DNA from: Zingiber officinale
Taxonomy: Eukaryota > Streptophyta > Magnoliopsida > Zingiberales > Zingiberaceae
Length of the DNA: 64,000 nucleotides
Assembly: GCF_018446385.1 (NCBI RefSeq)
Contig: NC_056003.1
Coordinates: forward strand, 22,875,198-22,939,197
Reading direction: 5' to 3'
A model generated the notes under the pieces. That model was given only the letters and a program-made list of their open reading frames with translations. It had not been told where the DNA came from and searched no databases. The translations under genes were made by a program, and so were the position numbers. Shown in pieces: positions 12,004 to 23,479 of the stretch. Positions within the stretch are counted from its first letter, which is position 1, and every line of letters starts with the position of its first letter.

Positions 12004-12070
12004 CACAGGGATTCAAACCTTGCTCATGCATAGCAATTCTACTACCAAGTACCAACTCGGTTATGCCCGT
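12004..12070 (-). mobile_element. SINE 5' head or tRNA-like fragment
   Basis: On the minus strand this reads like a degenerate tRNA: GGGCATAACCGAGTTGGTA (A-box region) and GGTTTGAATCCC (B-box, plus-strand 12008-12019). It resembles the head of the SINE at 46886-47100. No cloverleaf acceptor stem closes it and no SINE body follows, since the MITE at 11657-11990 lies immediately downstream. I treat it as a truncated SINE. Confidence 0.55.
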
Positions 12071-12093
12071 GAAGAGAAACTCATACTAATACT

Positions 12094-12372
12094 TAAAAAA
12101 ATGATAAACCCAGCTAGCCGGTGACCGGCCCGACCCTACGGATTTTTCCACTGACCACCAAGGTAAATCAGAAAGTACTCGCAGCGGACGATCGAGAAAC
12201 CCAACATCCTTTAGTCGAGCCCCATTTAGAGAAAAAATCCTTACAAATTTACCATAGCTGTGGATCAAATGAGGAAGAAAAATTCTTACAAATTCCCCAT
12301 AGCTAGGGATCAAACCATAAATATTTGGATAACAACCTAGATACCTTATTGTTGTACCATAGCCCCACGAAT
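12094..12372 (-). mobile_element. tRNA-derived SINE with 13-bp target duplication
   Basis: Flanked by TCATACTAATACT at 12081-12093 and 12373-12385. On the minus strand it starts with a tRNA-like head (GGGGCTATGGTACAACAATA, then B-box-like GGTTTGATCCC). It has an internally duplicated segment and ends with a GATTTACCTTGGTGGTCAGT domain, GGGCCGGTCACC and a short T run. A 3' T tail instead of poly(A) is typical of Au-type plant SINEs. Confidence 0.78.
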
Positions 12373-12385
12373 TCATACTAATACT

Positions 12386-13506
12386 AGAAGAAAGACTAAG
12401 TTGAGTAATGATTATAATTAAAAAAAAATATACATCAATGCACTAAGTCGACTCAAAGACAACCTATAAAATATACTTAGACACTCATTAGCCCTAGAAA
12501 TCCCATAAGGAATCTATGAAAGCATTTATATTCATTTTTATTATGGAAAAAAAACTTAATACTTGTTTATTTAATTTATCAACTTATTTAAACATTAAAG
12601 TTAGTGTCTCCTAACTTTTTGGAAAGGGCATTTGAAAAAGTTGAAAACAAATGATAAACTTCTTAAGGAAAAAAAACAACGATGATCCACCAATTTCTCA
12701 TTCATCGGAAAGGTCACCCAAAAACACAACAATAAGCAAAGACTTGGCAAGACCATCACGAATTATGCACAAAAACAATGACTAAATTAAGTGCCAATAA
12801 TTTGTCTAGAGTTGAGTTTTCTTTTATCGAGGAGTACAATATATTTTGCAATATTGCTGAGATTTCAAAATCCTATGTAAAATCATCTAAAAGAACTATT
12901 AATATGTAGACATCATATGTGACATAAGACTATGAACCATGGACTTACAATCATCATTGTCATTAAATCGCTTTGTTCTAATTATGGTGGTTGGTTAGTG
13001 AATCTTTTTCTGTTAACGATAATTATTGCATGATGGGCAAAGAAACACCCTAATGGAAAAACTTCTAAACGCTAATAATTGATAAATCAACAAAATGGAA
13101 GAAATACATATATGAGTAATCAAGATCACAAAGAAATCCAACCAAAATTAAATATGACAGGCAGATAACAAATTAACTACACGAAATAAGCTCTTGGTCT
13201 GAAACCATTCCTGAATGGCTGGTTTGATGGCTTATGAGTTGTAACAATTCATATAGATTCGGTTGAAAGTTGAACTGGTGTATTAAGCCCTTAAAAACAT
13301 TCCAAGAACTCACAATTGTAGAATATTTACACATGCATTCTTTTTATCACAATGCATTGTCATTATGAAAAAAAAAACTATATATGAAAGACTGTCTATG
13401 CATAAGCAATACCAGGGCTAGAAAGGATCATTGCCAAATTTACATTCAACGTAATATCTGAACTTTGCACAAGATGAGACTTAGATCATACCAGTAACTT
13501 CATAAA
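12386..13506. other. 3' flank of the EXO70 gene, intergenic
   Basis: AT-rich. No bounded repeat or frame recognised. The bases nearest 13506 will include the EXO70 3' UTR; no polyadenylation site could be assigned with confidence. Confidence 0.5.
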
Positions 13507-15552
13507 CTAAGTCTTTTTTTTCGGAGTGGCACCAGATAAACCTTCAAACAGATCTGAAAGCTGGCTCTCCAAATCATCTGGTGTATACTTTATATATTTT
13601 GTCGCATATCTTCCACCATCTAATTGACTACCATACCTTCCCATAAATGCTCGATATGCTGGGATGACCCTCTCTGATATTGAAATTCTCAGTTCTTCTT
13701 GGAGCTGAGGATCTGGAACCTTCCAAGTGGTCTGAACCCTATAAATTTCTTCAAATGCCAAGTTGAAGCTTTTAAACTTCTCCTTTAGAGTGACCTTTGA
13801 GACACTGCTGGAGTTACCACTCCCCATTCCTTCATCCTTCAAACAAGACAACACCTTGGTCCAGGAAGTTCTAAGGTAGGCTGTGGCATACTGCCGAATT
13901 TGGCTGCGGCGCTTTCTTATCCAGTGGTCTCCCAAAAGCTTCCCAAGATCTGAATCCTTCACTTTATTGACAATATAGAGTATATTGTTCATAAGAAATA
14001 TATACTGCATTGCTCCATCTTCATAAATTTTGGATTTTTCATCCAAATTAGATTCCAAATATGAAATTGTCAGAACCATATGACGACCTAATGGAGTTGT
14101 GCTCTCAAAAGTCTCTCCATCAGTGTTCCTATTGTCATGAACTTCAGAATTGCCCTGATCACTGCTTGTCGTTCCATCATCTAAAAGCAAATTTATGGTA
14201 TTCATGTAGTCCGCAAGTAATCTTCCATAGTTCATGACATAGCGTGTCATGGGATGGATCTCACACCACTGTGTTGGCTTCCGAGATGACTCCCCCTTGA
14301 TTGCACTCCCAAATTCCATAAGAGTTCCTTTCGCTGCATCACCTAATCTATGCAAAACCCCTTCGGCCTCTACACATACGAGGTCCTCTGAGTCTCCAAC
14401 AAACAAGGTCTGAAGATCTGGCAAAACATCAGCAAGCACCTCATACATATCCAGGATACGAAAGAGCTTTTCAGCAGACCGCTGGCATATAGTAACAGCA
14501 TCACCAAAGTTAAGTAGCTGCATGACTGACCCCTTAACAGTTTCTGTGAAACACTCTTCCTTAAGCTCCTCTGAAGAAGCCAGAATCTGGTCACAGAGCC
14601 GTTTCTCTCCCCAGAGCAGAACTCGAACAACGATCTTCAGGGCCTGAATCCACTTCTTCATCTTGTCATCAAGCATCCTCCACTCAATTCTCTGTACCTC
14701 CTCTATGCTCATCCTATCAATGCCAAGAATAGAGAGGCACTCCTCGAGGATATCCCGGCGTACTGTGCAGTACACCTGATGGAGCTCACGGTCATACTTG
14801 GCCCATATCATAAGTTCTGCGATTGCAATGAGATCAGGGACAACTTCAGGATGAATCAGATCTAAGCTCCGCTCGTCCACCAGACTTCTTCCAGATCTAT
14901 CTTCAGGACTTCCTTCTTGGTGCTGTGGTGGCGACTGCTGCTGCTGATGGTGTTGGTTTTCATCTTCAACGGAGCTCTCAAAGTATTCTATAGGCTCTCC
15001 GATGTCGGATGCAAAAGAGATGGACAGACGACGAATGGAGGAGCTTAAGTCATTGGAGTCCAGGGGGACCGCGTTGCGAACCATCAAATTGCTAAATTCC
15101 TCCTCAAGCCGGGACATTGCCATCTGGAGTGCAATATCCGCGCGATTAACGAGGCCGTCAGGCGATCCACTGCAGCCGCCTGGAGAGGTTTTATAACCTG
15201 TTAAGCGGATAAGATCACCAACCGCAGCGCGGTACTCCTCTGCGTCCTCGGGAGACGAAGACTCCCACACAAAGGAATCGGAGGCGTCCCAGCGGAGTAT
15301 GACCTTCTCGGCAGCCTCGAGCCGGAGTTCAGCCTCCGAGGCACCGAAGCCATCTCCGTCGGGACAACCTCCGCCATCGTCGGCAGAAGGGAGGATGAGA
15401 TCGTTGATGGTGGAGAGGCGGTTGTCGAAGCCGGAAAGTATGCGGATCATATCCTCGGCAGCGTTCTTCGACGAGGCGAGGCTGCTGACGATGTGCTTCG
15501 CTACCGCGATCACCTTTTCCTGCCCGTCGCCGCTCGCTGCGTCCGCCGCCAT
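13507..15552 (-). CDS. EXO70B1-like: Exocyst subunit EXO70 family protein, EXO70B-like
   Basis: One uninterrupted 681-residue frame; most plant EXO70 genes outside the A clade are likewise intronless. EXO70 is the exocyst subunit that binds plasma-membrane phosphoinositides and tethers secretory vesicles; B-clade members are also tied to autophagy-related transport and immunity (family knowledge). Visible: an N-terminal helical region (about 10-160); an acidic linker with a His/Gln run near 200-212; and the Exo70 helical-rod domain from about 260 to 665, including MKKWIQALKIVVRVLL near 298-313, then GKLLGDHWIRKRR, TTWKVPDPQLQEELRISI and the C-terminal KYIKYTPDDLESQLSDLFEG. The wording of the last three blocks points to clade B. 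The ATG at 15550-15552 begins MAADAASG and is the most upstream in frame. The C-terminal KKK tail could aid membrane contact. Confidence 0.93.
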   Translation of the reverse strand: MAADAASGDGQEKVIAVAKHIVSSLASSKNAAEDMIRILSGFDNRLSTINDLILPSADDGGGCPDGDGFGASEAELRLEAAEKVILRWDASDSFVWESSSPEDAEEYRAAVGDLIRLTGYKTSPGGCSGSPDGLVNRADIALQMAMSRLEEEFSNLMVRNAVPLDSNDLSSSIRRLSISFASDIGEPIEYFESSVEDENQHHQQQQSPPQHQEGSPEDRSGRSLVDERSLDLIHPEVVPDLIAIAELMIWAKYDRELHQVYCTVRRDILEECLSILGIDRMSIEEVQRIEWRMLDDKMKKWIQALKIVVRVLLWGEKRLCDQILASSEELKEECFTETVKGSVMQLLNFGDAVTICQRSAEKLFRILDMYEVLADVLPDLQTLFVGDSEDLVCVEAEGVLHRLGDAAKGTLMEFGSAIKGESSRKPTQWCEIHPMTRYVMNYGRLLADYMNTINLLLDDGTTSSDQGNSEVHDNRNTDGETFESTTPLGRHMVLTISYLESNLDEKSKIYEDGAMQYIFLMNNILYIVNKVKDSDLGKLLGDHWIRKRRSQIRQYATAYLRTSWTKVLSCLKDEGMGSGNSSSVSKVTLKEKFKSFNLAFEEIYRVQTTWKVPDPQLQEELRISISERVIPAYRAFMGRYGSQLDGGRYATKYIKYTPDDLESQLSDLFEGLSGATPKKKT

Positions 15553-15720
15553 CGCTCGGCAGGAGATCCGGTGGTGGAGATGGTGCGTGGAGGTTTCGGG
15601 GAGGTCGGAGTCGGGATCGAGAAGGGCAGGGTCCGGGAAGGGTTTCGAGACGAAGAAGAGGGAAGAGTCGTCTACGTGGATGGGAATGGGATATATATTT
15701 AATAATTAATATATTAAATG
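15553..15720 (-). promoter_or_regulatory. EXO70 5' UTR and core promoter
   Basis: Reading on the minus strand, an AAATATATAT TATA-type sequence lies at 15691-15700, about 140 bases before the ATG, with an ACGT-core element (CCACGTAG, about 15672-15679) just downstream. The short GC-rich leader between them contains no upstream ATG with an obvious long frame. Transcription start is inferred, not seen. Confidence 0.5.
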
Positions 15721-17215
15721 ATAGCGAGGGTTTCTATAATTCTATTGAGTTATGTTGGTTTGTAACATGTGAACTCAATGATGGTACTGTACAGGTGTAA
15801 AATTGAATTGTCAACTTTGAATTTAATTTGGAACAATGTCCAAATATTGACTCGTCAAATGTTTGAATTCTAGGAACGGATTCAAAAATATAGCAGCAAG
15901 TCCTACTTCCAGAGTCAAATAAATTATTAATATTTATATTCATGAACAATAAATTTCTTATTAAGCGTGTAAATACAAAAACTCTATAAAAGGAATAACA
16001 TTTAAAGTCTCATAAGGAACTAGAACGATATACTCTGACATACTTTCACCGTAGACCGATTTTTCAATTTAAAACTAGAGAGATAATAAGATGTAAAATT
16101 AATTAAATTCTATAAGGAATTGAATTATATGTTATAAAATATATTAATATTTTTAAAGTAAATTATAATTTTTTATTAACTATTCAGATGCGTATTATAT
16201 CATTTTTAAATGTTACCTTAATTTTAGGTCATGTTATCAAATCTTGTTCTATCTTGTGTCACCTTGGACAAGTAAGATCCAACCAGCTGAAGGTGAAGGA
16301 ACCTGTACCCATCAAGTGTATGTATATCGATTTCCAGATTGAACACATTAATGAGCCTCTCAAAAACGGTAGTCGATCAAAAATCTTCCGCCATAAAATC
16401 AGAACAGTCGAAAACAAAAACTACAACCTAAATCATATATAACGAATCCAAAGCTAAATAAAATTTAGTGTTTCCAGGAAAAGGGACTCTAATTTCAATA
16501 GAAATCAAACTAAAACCTTATTTTGCTGAAGAATAAGTGTATCTTTTAATAAACTAATAGCTGTTAGCTAAAATAGATTTTCATTGATAACCACACTAAA
16601 CATAGAACATGAAGAAAGAAGGGAAAAAACTCGAATACTACCAAACTCTACTACCTAATCAGTTTCAAATTTGTTGTCCTACCTGGCACAGTGTCACGAT
16701 GAAATTTAGATGACTAGGATCAAAAGATCATAAAATTTCATAAGCTAATATAACTTTAATATTCCTTAAGTAATAAAATGAAAAACTATACCAGTATCGC
16801 ATAGGAATATTTAAATTTAATCATACTCAACCAAGACTGAGCATAAGATATCTTACCAATGTTCTCAATCAAATTTGAGCATACGGCTCCAAAGCTTTCA
16901 TGTTCATTATCCAACTATATCATAATAATTGCTACTGATATTCTAAATCTAAACAAAGCTACATACAATCAAAGCTAAAAGCTATGCGGGATATGGCAAC
17001 CACATTGATGTCATAAGCAAACATACACATGTTAAACTACATAGCCAATCAACTAAGCATAACTCAAGTGATCTACACTAAAAAACTAGCATGATCATTT
17101 AAAAGCATTTTTTGCTTATCTGGTTTTTCCAAAGAACAACATATAGAAATCCTACAAACTACAGGCCAATTCATATCTAGAATTTGCAGAGAATACTTTG
17201 ATCGTCAGTCTTCTT
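15721..17215. other. Intergenic between the two host genes
   Basis: AT-rich, about 1.5 kb. It includes the upstream region of the EXO70 gene and the 3' flank of the SWP73-like gene. A short open stretch at 16188-16442 has no recognisable similarity and is not called. Confidence 0.55.
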
Positions 17216-18867
17216 TCATATGCTACCTGGATTATCATTACCAGCTGCAGGTTTATGGTTCAAATAGCGTATAACAGCATCCTCCACCCTAAAAAATATA
17301 TATAGTTAATTCATAGTCAGCACATAAAAAATTAACCACCTGATGCAAAGTGAAATCAATGAAAACTTAAGAGAAAAGCATACCATGGTTGGTTATAGAA
17401 GTCAGAACGCCGTTCCCTCTCACTGTTGCGGCTTGATTCACCAGCAACTAGTTTCAAATCCCTACTCTGAGAAGCAATCAAAGCATTAATGAACTCCACA
17501 GGGGACTGACTAAATCCAAGAAAGAAAGCTCTTCTCCTTCGATGCTCATGAATCTTCTTAATTGAGGCACATATCACTTCATCACAAGCCTCAATATCTC
17601 GGTGTTTCTCAGCGTTGGCAAGGAAGGATGCCATTTCCTTCTGCAATGGAAATGGAACATCAACAAGAACATCATAGCAAGCATTGCCTACTGCCCCATT
17701 TCCAGAAAGCCTGATCCTATGTTCCAAGTGTATGGGTTGTGGGGGAGACAAGTGTGGTGAAATCTTCTGCGAAACTGTGGCAAATTTTATCCTGTCTTCT
17801 CCAAACACTTTCTTCAAAGGTGGATCACAAACAAAATAGGAAGGATCAGTAGGGTTCTGCAACTTCTTTGCTTTCACATATTGCCATATCCCAGCTATAA
17901 TTCTAGCTCGTGTATCAACCTCAATTCCAAGCACCTCCATAAGCATTGGTGACAATCTGAACTTCTCAGGATTGTAATTCATCTCAAGCCTAATACTAGC
18001 AGTGAACTCCTTATCCCCCCTCCGCTTGATCTCGAAGCCCTCATGCATTGCTGGTGAGCGAGACTGCTCCCACACAATTGTTGGGTTCTCTGGGTAGAGT
18101 GATGGGTCCAGCGCAATTGTTACCCTCTTAAAGAATGAAGAGAATTTGGGAAGCATGGGGTTTGGCTTAGGCAATCCACCAACAGGATCAGGGTCAACCC
18201 CATCTTCCAAGATCCTTCCAACTATCTTCAGTGACCATGATGGAGGCTCTGTATTCTTGGGCTCAGGGATTGACCGTGTCTGGTCTGCGAAGGTATTAAA
18301 GACATAAATCCTAAGGGTCCTTTGCATGGAAGGTGAGCTTTTTAGAGCTTCCTGGATGTCGATCTTCTTCCTAGACAGGGCTGCATCAACTCGGGATTCA
18401 AACTCCAGCAATTGAGTGTAGAGGGCCGACTCAGGCAAGAGAGCTGCGACTCGATCAGGCAGATGCTTCTCCGGAAGCTTTTGCTTCTTCCTCCTGGCAG
18501 CAGCAGTTATATCAACGGCCTTGATGCCTGGGATAGCAGACATAGGAATGGGAGCTGGGGGCTTCTGAAGGGATGGTCGTTTGACGCCTCCAGACATACC
18601 GGGGGTGGAGAAGGAGGGGGAGGAGGTGCCAAGATGACCAAGCTGAACCTGGGAACCCATCTGGATCTGAAAGGGAGAGTGGACATGCGGCTGGACTTGG
18701 GCCTGCGTTTGGGAGTGGAAAAGATTCTGGAAGGGGGACGAGCCCGGGGGAAGCGGGGGACGGAGATGGGGAGGCTGGTTGGCCGACGCCGGCGAGCCCA
18801 TTCCAGCGTGGGCGAGGGACGGCGGCCCACCCATGGCCCGCTGTTGGTTGTTGCTGTTGGAAGCCAT
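17216..18867 (-). CDS. SWP73B-like: SWI/SNF complex BAF60/SWP73-type subunit (SWIB domain), 2 exons
   Basis: Exon 1 spans 18867-17384 and exon 2 spans 17288-17216, giving 518 residues. The intron has a GTATGC donor at 17383-17378 and a T-rich AG acceptor at 17290-17289. Joining them turns the exon-1 end NQPW into [17 protein letters not shown], the conserved C terminus of plant SWP73/CHC1 proteins. These are accessory subunits of SWI/SNF chromatin remodellers in the nucleus. Visible: a Pro/Gln-rich N terminus (5-120), a basic RRKKQK cluster near 125-130, and a SWIB/MDM2 fold near 300-375 ([20 protein letters not shown], then [14 protein letters not shown]). The start MASNSNNQQ is chosen because an ATG 13 codons upstream would add [13 protein letters not shown], read from a likely 5' UTR. 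Length fits the family. Confidence 0.93.
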
Positions 18868-19260
18868 CAGACCAAAAAAAAAAAAACACCGTCTCGATAC
18901 CTTCAAACCCTAAACTGTACATTCCAAAAAAAAAATCGAAATTAAAACATTTCTGCAAAAGATCGAAGAAGTCATCGGATCTAAGGATGGAGAAAGGGAG
19001 ATGGCACGCGACTGCAGATAAAGATCTCACCCGTTTCGAAGGAGGCAGAACGCAGATCTGAGAAGAAATGATTATTCCCCTTTCTGATCCCCTTGAACCA
19101 GATCGCCGTCAGTTTACTGGCTGAAGAAGAAGAAGAACCCCAACAAGAATTAGGGTTTAGATGACGGAGATGATGCAACCTCTGCCTGCTCTCCGCGCTT
19201 GTTCGCTGCCTTCCACCATTTCGTTCGGCCTATTTTCTCCCTCAAAAAGATTAACAAAAA
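18868..19260 (-). promoter_or_regulatory. SWP73-like 5' leader and upstream region
   Basis: The minus strand carries two telo-box-like motifs (TTTAGGGTTTG next to the start, and its inverse CTAAACCCTAATTC near 19145-19160). Such motifs are frequent upstream of plant housekeeping and chromatin genes. A GGTGAGATC sequence near 19028 followed by AG-ending tracts at about 18983 or 18920 could be a 5' UTR intron; this is inference. Confidence 0.4.
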
Positions 19261-19867
19261 ACAAAGGTAAATTTCCCAACTGCGTCCCTAACTTTAATAA
19301 ATTCTATAAAACCACCCCTACGTTTTAAATTCTTAAACAACACCTGTGTTAAAAAAATTAAAATAAAACAGCATCTCTATATTTGTGAAATTTCCTAATC
19401 ACACCCCACCACTTTCTAAATTCTCAAAAGATACTATTGCTCTTGCCTATTTCTTTTATACCCAAAAAACTCTTAAAAAAATTAGTCAATCATTATAATA
19501 GTAATTTAAGTATAGTAGATATACCTCTTACTCGATTATGTGAGTTGCACCTACAAACTTAATAAATTATATAAATTTCTAATTAAATCATATAAGTTAT
19601 CTAATCTTCAGTTAATCCATTTCTTTAGATTCAATGATTCTATTGAAAAAAAAAATCGGATTACCGTGCAGCGATAGGACGCTCGTGTAGTGTCCCAAAA
19701 ATATGATTCGATTTTTAACTAAGGATACTGTAGGTATATTATAGGGTATTTTTTTAATGGGATAATAAATCTGGAATGTTAAGGTATAAATATTTTTAAG
19801 AATTTTTATGGAATCAAATTACTTATTTCAAAGATTAATATATGGATATACAATGTTAGTTTAAAAA
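19261..19867. other. Intergenic, AT-rich
   Basis: No gene or bounded element recognised up to the AATGA target site (19868-19872) of the large Tat element. Confidence 0.6.
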
Positions 19868-19872
19868 AATGA

Positions 19873-21304
19873 TGATACTGTGATGAAAGAGGGCCCATCA
19901 AAGAAGGGTCAAAGTAAGAAAGTATGGTTGACCTAGAGATCAAAAACCCACATCCATTGATATGACGAGTTGGCCGAACAAGCTCCAAGGCTAGTCGGAC
20001 GTGACCATCCATGCGACTGTCTACGAAAAACCTATGACTGAGGTTAAGAGGTAAGAGACAAACAATAAAACACCTAGGCCACCGTCTCGGTCGACCAGTC
20101 GTCATGGTCGGTCGGATAAAAGACAGTCCTCAGATAACCAGACTGTTGAGTGAAGGAAAATAGCTATGTTCGGTAGAGCTGTCAGACGGGCCAACCCGTG
20201 GCGGGCTAACCATTTGGCGGGGCGGGGCGGGCCAACCCGCCAACTTGGCGGGTTGAGAAATTTCCAACCCAACCCATTCTAAAGCGGGTTGCGGATTTGA
20301 CGGGCCAACCTGCAAGCTCATCAAAAAATTTTAAAAAAAATTAAAAATATTTCATATATTCAACATTTTAATTCGAAAAAGTTTTCTACACTTAAATATA
20401 TAAATAAACATGTATTTTAAATATAAATGAAAACAAATGAGTACTTATGTTGGATGAAAAGTACTATTTTTATTTCAAAATTATAACAAAGAAAGATAAT
20501 AAATTGACCTAAAATTTAGCTTACATGTATTTTTCAACCCGCGGGCCAACCCAAGCCCGAGCGGGCCGACTCGCGCGGGTCGCGGGCCTAGGCGGGTCGG
20601 CCCACGACGAACTTGGGTTGATAAAATTCCAACCAAACCCGCTTAAATTGTTTGGCGGGACGGGCCAACCCGACGGGCCCAACCCAAATTGACGGCTCTA
20701 ATGTTCGGTGCGACCGAGCTGAGACGTCTCGGTCGAGCAACTTCTGGTCGGCATACAGTGGGACCCCTTGCATATTTCATCGTATCCTTTTGGAGGTTTG
20801 TGTCACTGACAACAGAGCATGTCCAACAAGCAAATCGTACTTTAGAAGTTTCCAATCTGTCACATCAGAGATTTGTGTCCTCGCTTAAGAAAAGGTGTCA
20901 GAGACATTTTTTAACTTATCTTTTCTTAGGATGCTTTGGAAAATATGCATACGCTTTGAGATACGTGCATAGACACTACAATGGTGACAACACCTCATGT
21001 GCTAGCCACTAGACCGTCCTGAGGGGATTGTGCATAGAGATTGCAATGACATTATAAAAGAGGGTTTCCATCCACAGATAGAGAAATGTGTTATTTTGCT
21101 ATTCAACACGCTCATTGCTACAGCTTTTCTACTATTCTCCAATGTATCGAGAACTAACTTGAGCATCGAAAGGTCAACGCTGGGAATCTCATCCCAGCCC
21201 GGCACTAACACTCCTTGTCTTGTAGGACCGCGTGAAGTCTTCACCTACTCAACCGCAGAGCCACATCTCCTACCAACCATCTTCTCCATTTTTGAACATG
21301 ATCA
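19873..21304 (+). repeat. 5' LTR of the Tat element (contains an hAT insertion)
   Basis: Starts TGATAC and ends CATGATCA. Removing 20174-20700 and one target copy leaves about 897 bp, against 833 bp for the 3' LTR. About 55 bases near 20980-21035 (ACACCTCATGTGCTAGCC region) are missing from the 3' copy. A TATAAAAG box at 21053 (ACATTATAAAAG) is a candidate LTR promoter; the 3' copy has ACACTATAAAAG at the same place. Confidence 0.9.
20174..20700. mobile_element. Non-autonomous hAT element
   Basis: 527 bp with terminal inverted repeats TAGAGCTGTCA and TGACGGCTCTA (reverse complement TAGAGCCGTCA), flanked by the exact 8-bp duplication ATGTTCGG at 20166-20173 and 20701-20708. Subterminal arrays of CGGGCCAACCCGC-type motifs at both ends are the kind of clustered sites hAT transposases bind. 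The centre is AT-rich and has no transposase. Confidence 0.88.
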
Positions 21305-21327
21305 TATTTGGCATCTTCTGTGGGAAC
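21305..21327 (+). other. Primer-binding site of the Tat element
   Basis: Directly after the 5' LTR comes TTTGGCATCTTCTGTGGGAA, a mutated form of TTTGGCGCCGTCTGTGGGAA found in Tat-lineage elements. The GC to AT changes sit at CpG positions, as expected after methylation-driven decay. Confidence 0.75.
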
Positions 21328-21549
21328 TTCACCTGTAGTCGAAACGTGAAGATGGAAGACGCTGGATGACTCACCATTGTGACGCTAACCCAAGAAGATT
21401 TGGAGATGTTGATAAGTGTTCGAGCTGCAAAATGGTGCAGCAACAATAAAAAATGGTCGTCAACTGTCAAGCACCGAACGACCCAGCCGCATCGGCGACA
21501 AGCCAACAAGCCGACCCAAGAGCCTGAGCGGAAGACCACATTGACTACA

Positions 21550-22740
21550 AGTTGAACAACAGGTCGACTGACACCTTCCGAGAAGCTTCGAACGCTCTAA
21601 GCCCTTATCATCACGTGTTATTCTGCACGCCCTCGAAAGAACAAGTCCGAGCGGAAAGGACACAAGGATCCTCTTCAGAGAACGCGCCCGTCCGGGATAG
21701 GCAGAAAGGCAGAGCACCCTGGCTCGACGACTCGAGCGGATCAACAAATAGTTCTTCTAGAAAATTCTCGATGATCAATTGTCGCCTCATTATAGGCCTC
21801 TGACAATCGAAGAGTACACGGAGACAACTGACCTCGAAGGTCATTTGATTAAGTTTGACAACATGACCACACTCCATCAGCACACCGACGGAGTCAAGTG
21901 CCGGGTATTTCTCACCATGCTCTTTGGATCAGTTTAGAGGTGGTTGAAGCGCTTGCCGATCTGATCCATCTACATCTTCAAAGACTTTCGAATGGCTTTC
22001 CAACAACATTTTGTGAGCATCCACTGCTATCAGAAGACAACATTTGCAGTCAAACAGGGGCCCAAGAAAGCATTGCGGACCTATATTAAGAGATTCAACC
22101 AAGTGGTCATGGATGTCCCATCGGCCATCCTTGAAATCTTGGTAAGTTCCTTTTCTGAAGGACTTATAGATGGCGACTTCTTTCGCTCCTTCATCCAGAA
22201 ATCCCCGATAGACTTTGACCATCTGCTCGGGCAAGCTACGAAGTAAATCAATGTCAAGGAAGCCCAGTTAGCTCGGAAGAAGGAAGCGATTCCCAAGCCA
22301 GCGGTTCCCTGAGCATCGGACGACGCATACCCACCAACCGCTAAAGGGGCCCCAAGCAGTTGTAGTGCAGCCACACCAAGAGCCTCGAACCCATGCAGTC
22401 TAACATGTGAAGGTTGAGTGGACGAAGTTCACCGAGTCTCGACCGTGGACCCGCTATTATGTAGTTATCACCGTTAGACAACCCACAACACAAGGGATTG
22501 TTATCATCTCAAACCCAAGCTCCACCGACCGACTCCTTAAGATTCCGCCACCCATCCCCGTCTCCTGATCACCGCCATCACCGTTGATCAGGAGGATGGC
22601 ATGAGGAAGGCAAGTCGACCCCTGAACATCACCAACAGCAACCTGAGCGAAGAGATTATGAAAGGCCCACCTGGGCATCAACAGAGCGGTCACACCCATC
22701 AAGTCGGGAAGAAGAGAATCGCAGCAACACTACTCGAGGC
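21550..22740 (+). pseudogene. Tat gag, decayed
   Basis: The clearest portion (21992-22246) carries the retrotransposon gag core: FAVKQGPKKALRTYIKRFNQ, then MDVPSAILEILVSSFSEGL and DFDHLLGQATK. Upstream frames share Pro/Ser-rich sequence and the motif FDNMTTLHQHTDGVKCRVF in a shifted frame. Gag would form the particle. Several stops and shifts prevent a continuous product, and no zinc knuckle was recognised. Confidence 0.82.
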
Positions 22741-22774
22741 GACATTAGCATGATCGCAGGAGGCCAGAGGGACC

Positions 22775-23330
22775 ATGATTCCAACCGAGCTTGGAAGTCA
22801 CATGCTCGGCAGTTGGAAATCTATGCTATTGGATGCAGCAAAAAAAAAAAAAACAGAAGAGCCAGAGATCAATTTTGGTCCTCAAAATTTAGAGGGAGTA
22901 GAAGTCCCTCATGATGACGCCTTGATTATCCGAACGGTAATTACTAACTATAATATTCACCATACTTTTGTAGATATAGGCAGCTCGGTGAAGATCATAT
23001 TCAAGAAGACGTTTGATCAACTACAAATCGATCGGAGTGAGCTACAACTCATGACAATGCCCTTATATGGGTTCACTGGCAATGAAGTGTTGTCGATCGA
23101 CCAGGTGCGACTGGCCATATCACTCAGAGAAGAGCTGCTCAAGAGGACGAGGATGACAAATTTTATTGTGATGGATGCTCCGTCCACCTATAATGTTATA
23201 TTGAGCTGACCAACATTGAATGAATTTCAAGCGATCGTCTCCACATTCTGCCAAAAGATCAAGTCTTATGTGGATAACTTGGTTGGCAAAATCAAGGGCA
23301 ACAGCTAGTAGCTCACCGGTGCTACATAGA
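22775..23330 (+). pseudogene. Tat aspartic protease region
   Basis: A 144-residue open stretch ends with the protease fold: TFVDIGSSVKIIFKKTFDQL, where the family has FVDTGSS, so the catalytic aspartate remains but the following threonine is isoleucine. MPLYGFTGNEVLSIDQVRLA and TNFIVMDAPSTYNVIL follow, with the flap and second structural half. A stop replaces the usual G of ILGRP, terminating the frame. Confidence 0.82.
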
Positions 23331-23479
23331 AATGATAAAGACTAAGTCGTGAGTCACCTAAAAGGCCTAGTGGTTGGAGGTAAATGTCATTCTGGAGGAG
23401 CCTTCCACACTAGTATATGAAGAAAAAGAAGAGGTGCAAGTGCATCCCAGTCGACCGGAGGCCACTGCCTTTATCACGG

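Noticed and set aside
12004..12070. Possible functional tRNA gene
   Set aside because: A- and B-box-like words are present, but acceptor and anticodon stems do not close; it resembles the SINE head at 47040-47100.
15299..15709. 136-residue plus-strand frame
   Set aside because: It is a shadow of the EXO70 gene's GC-rich 5' coding region.
18412..19030. Frames of 107-177 residues on both strands
   Set aside because: They are alternative frames of the Pro/Gln-rich first exon of the SWP73-like gene.
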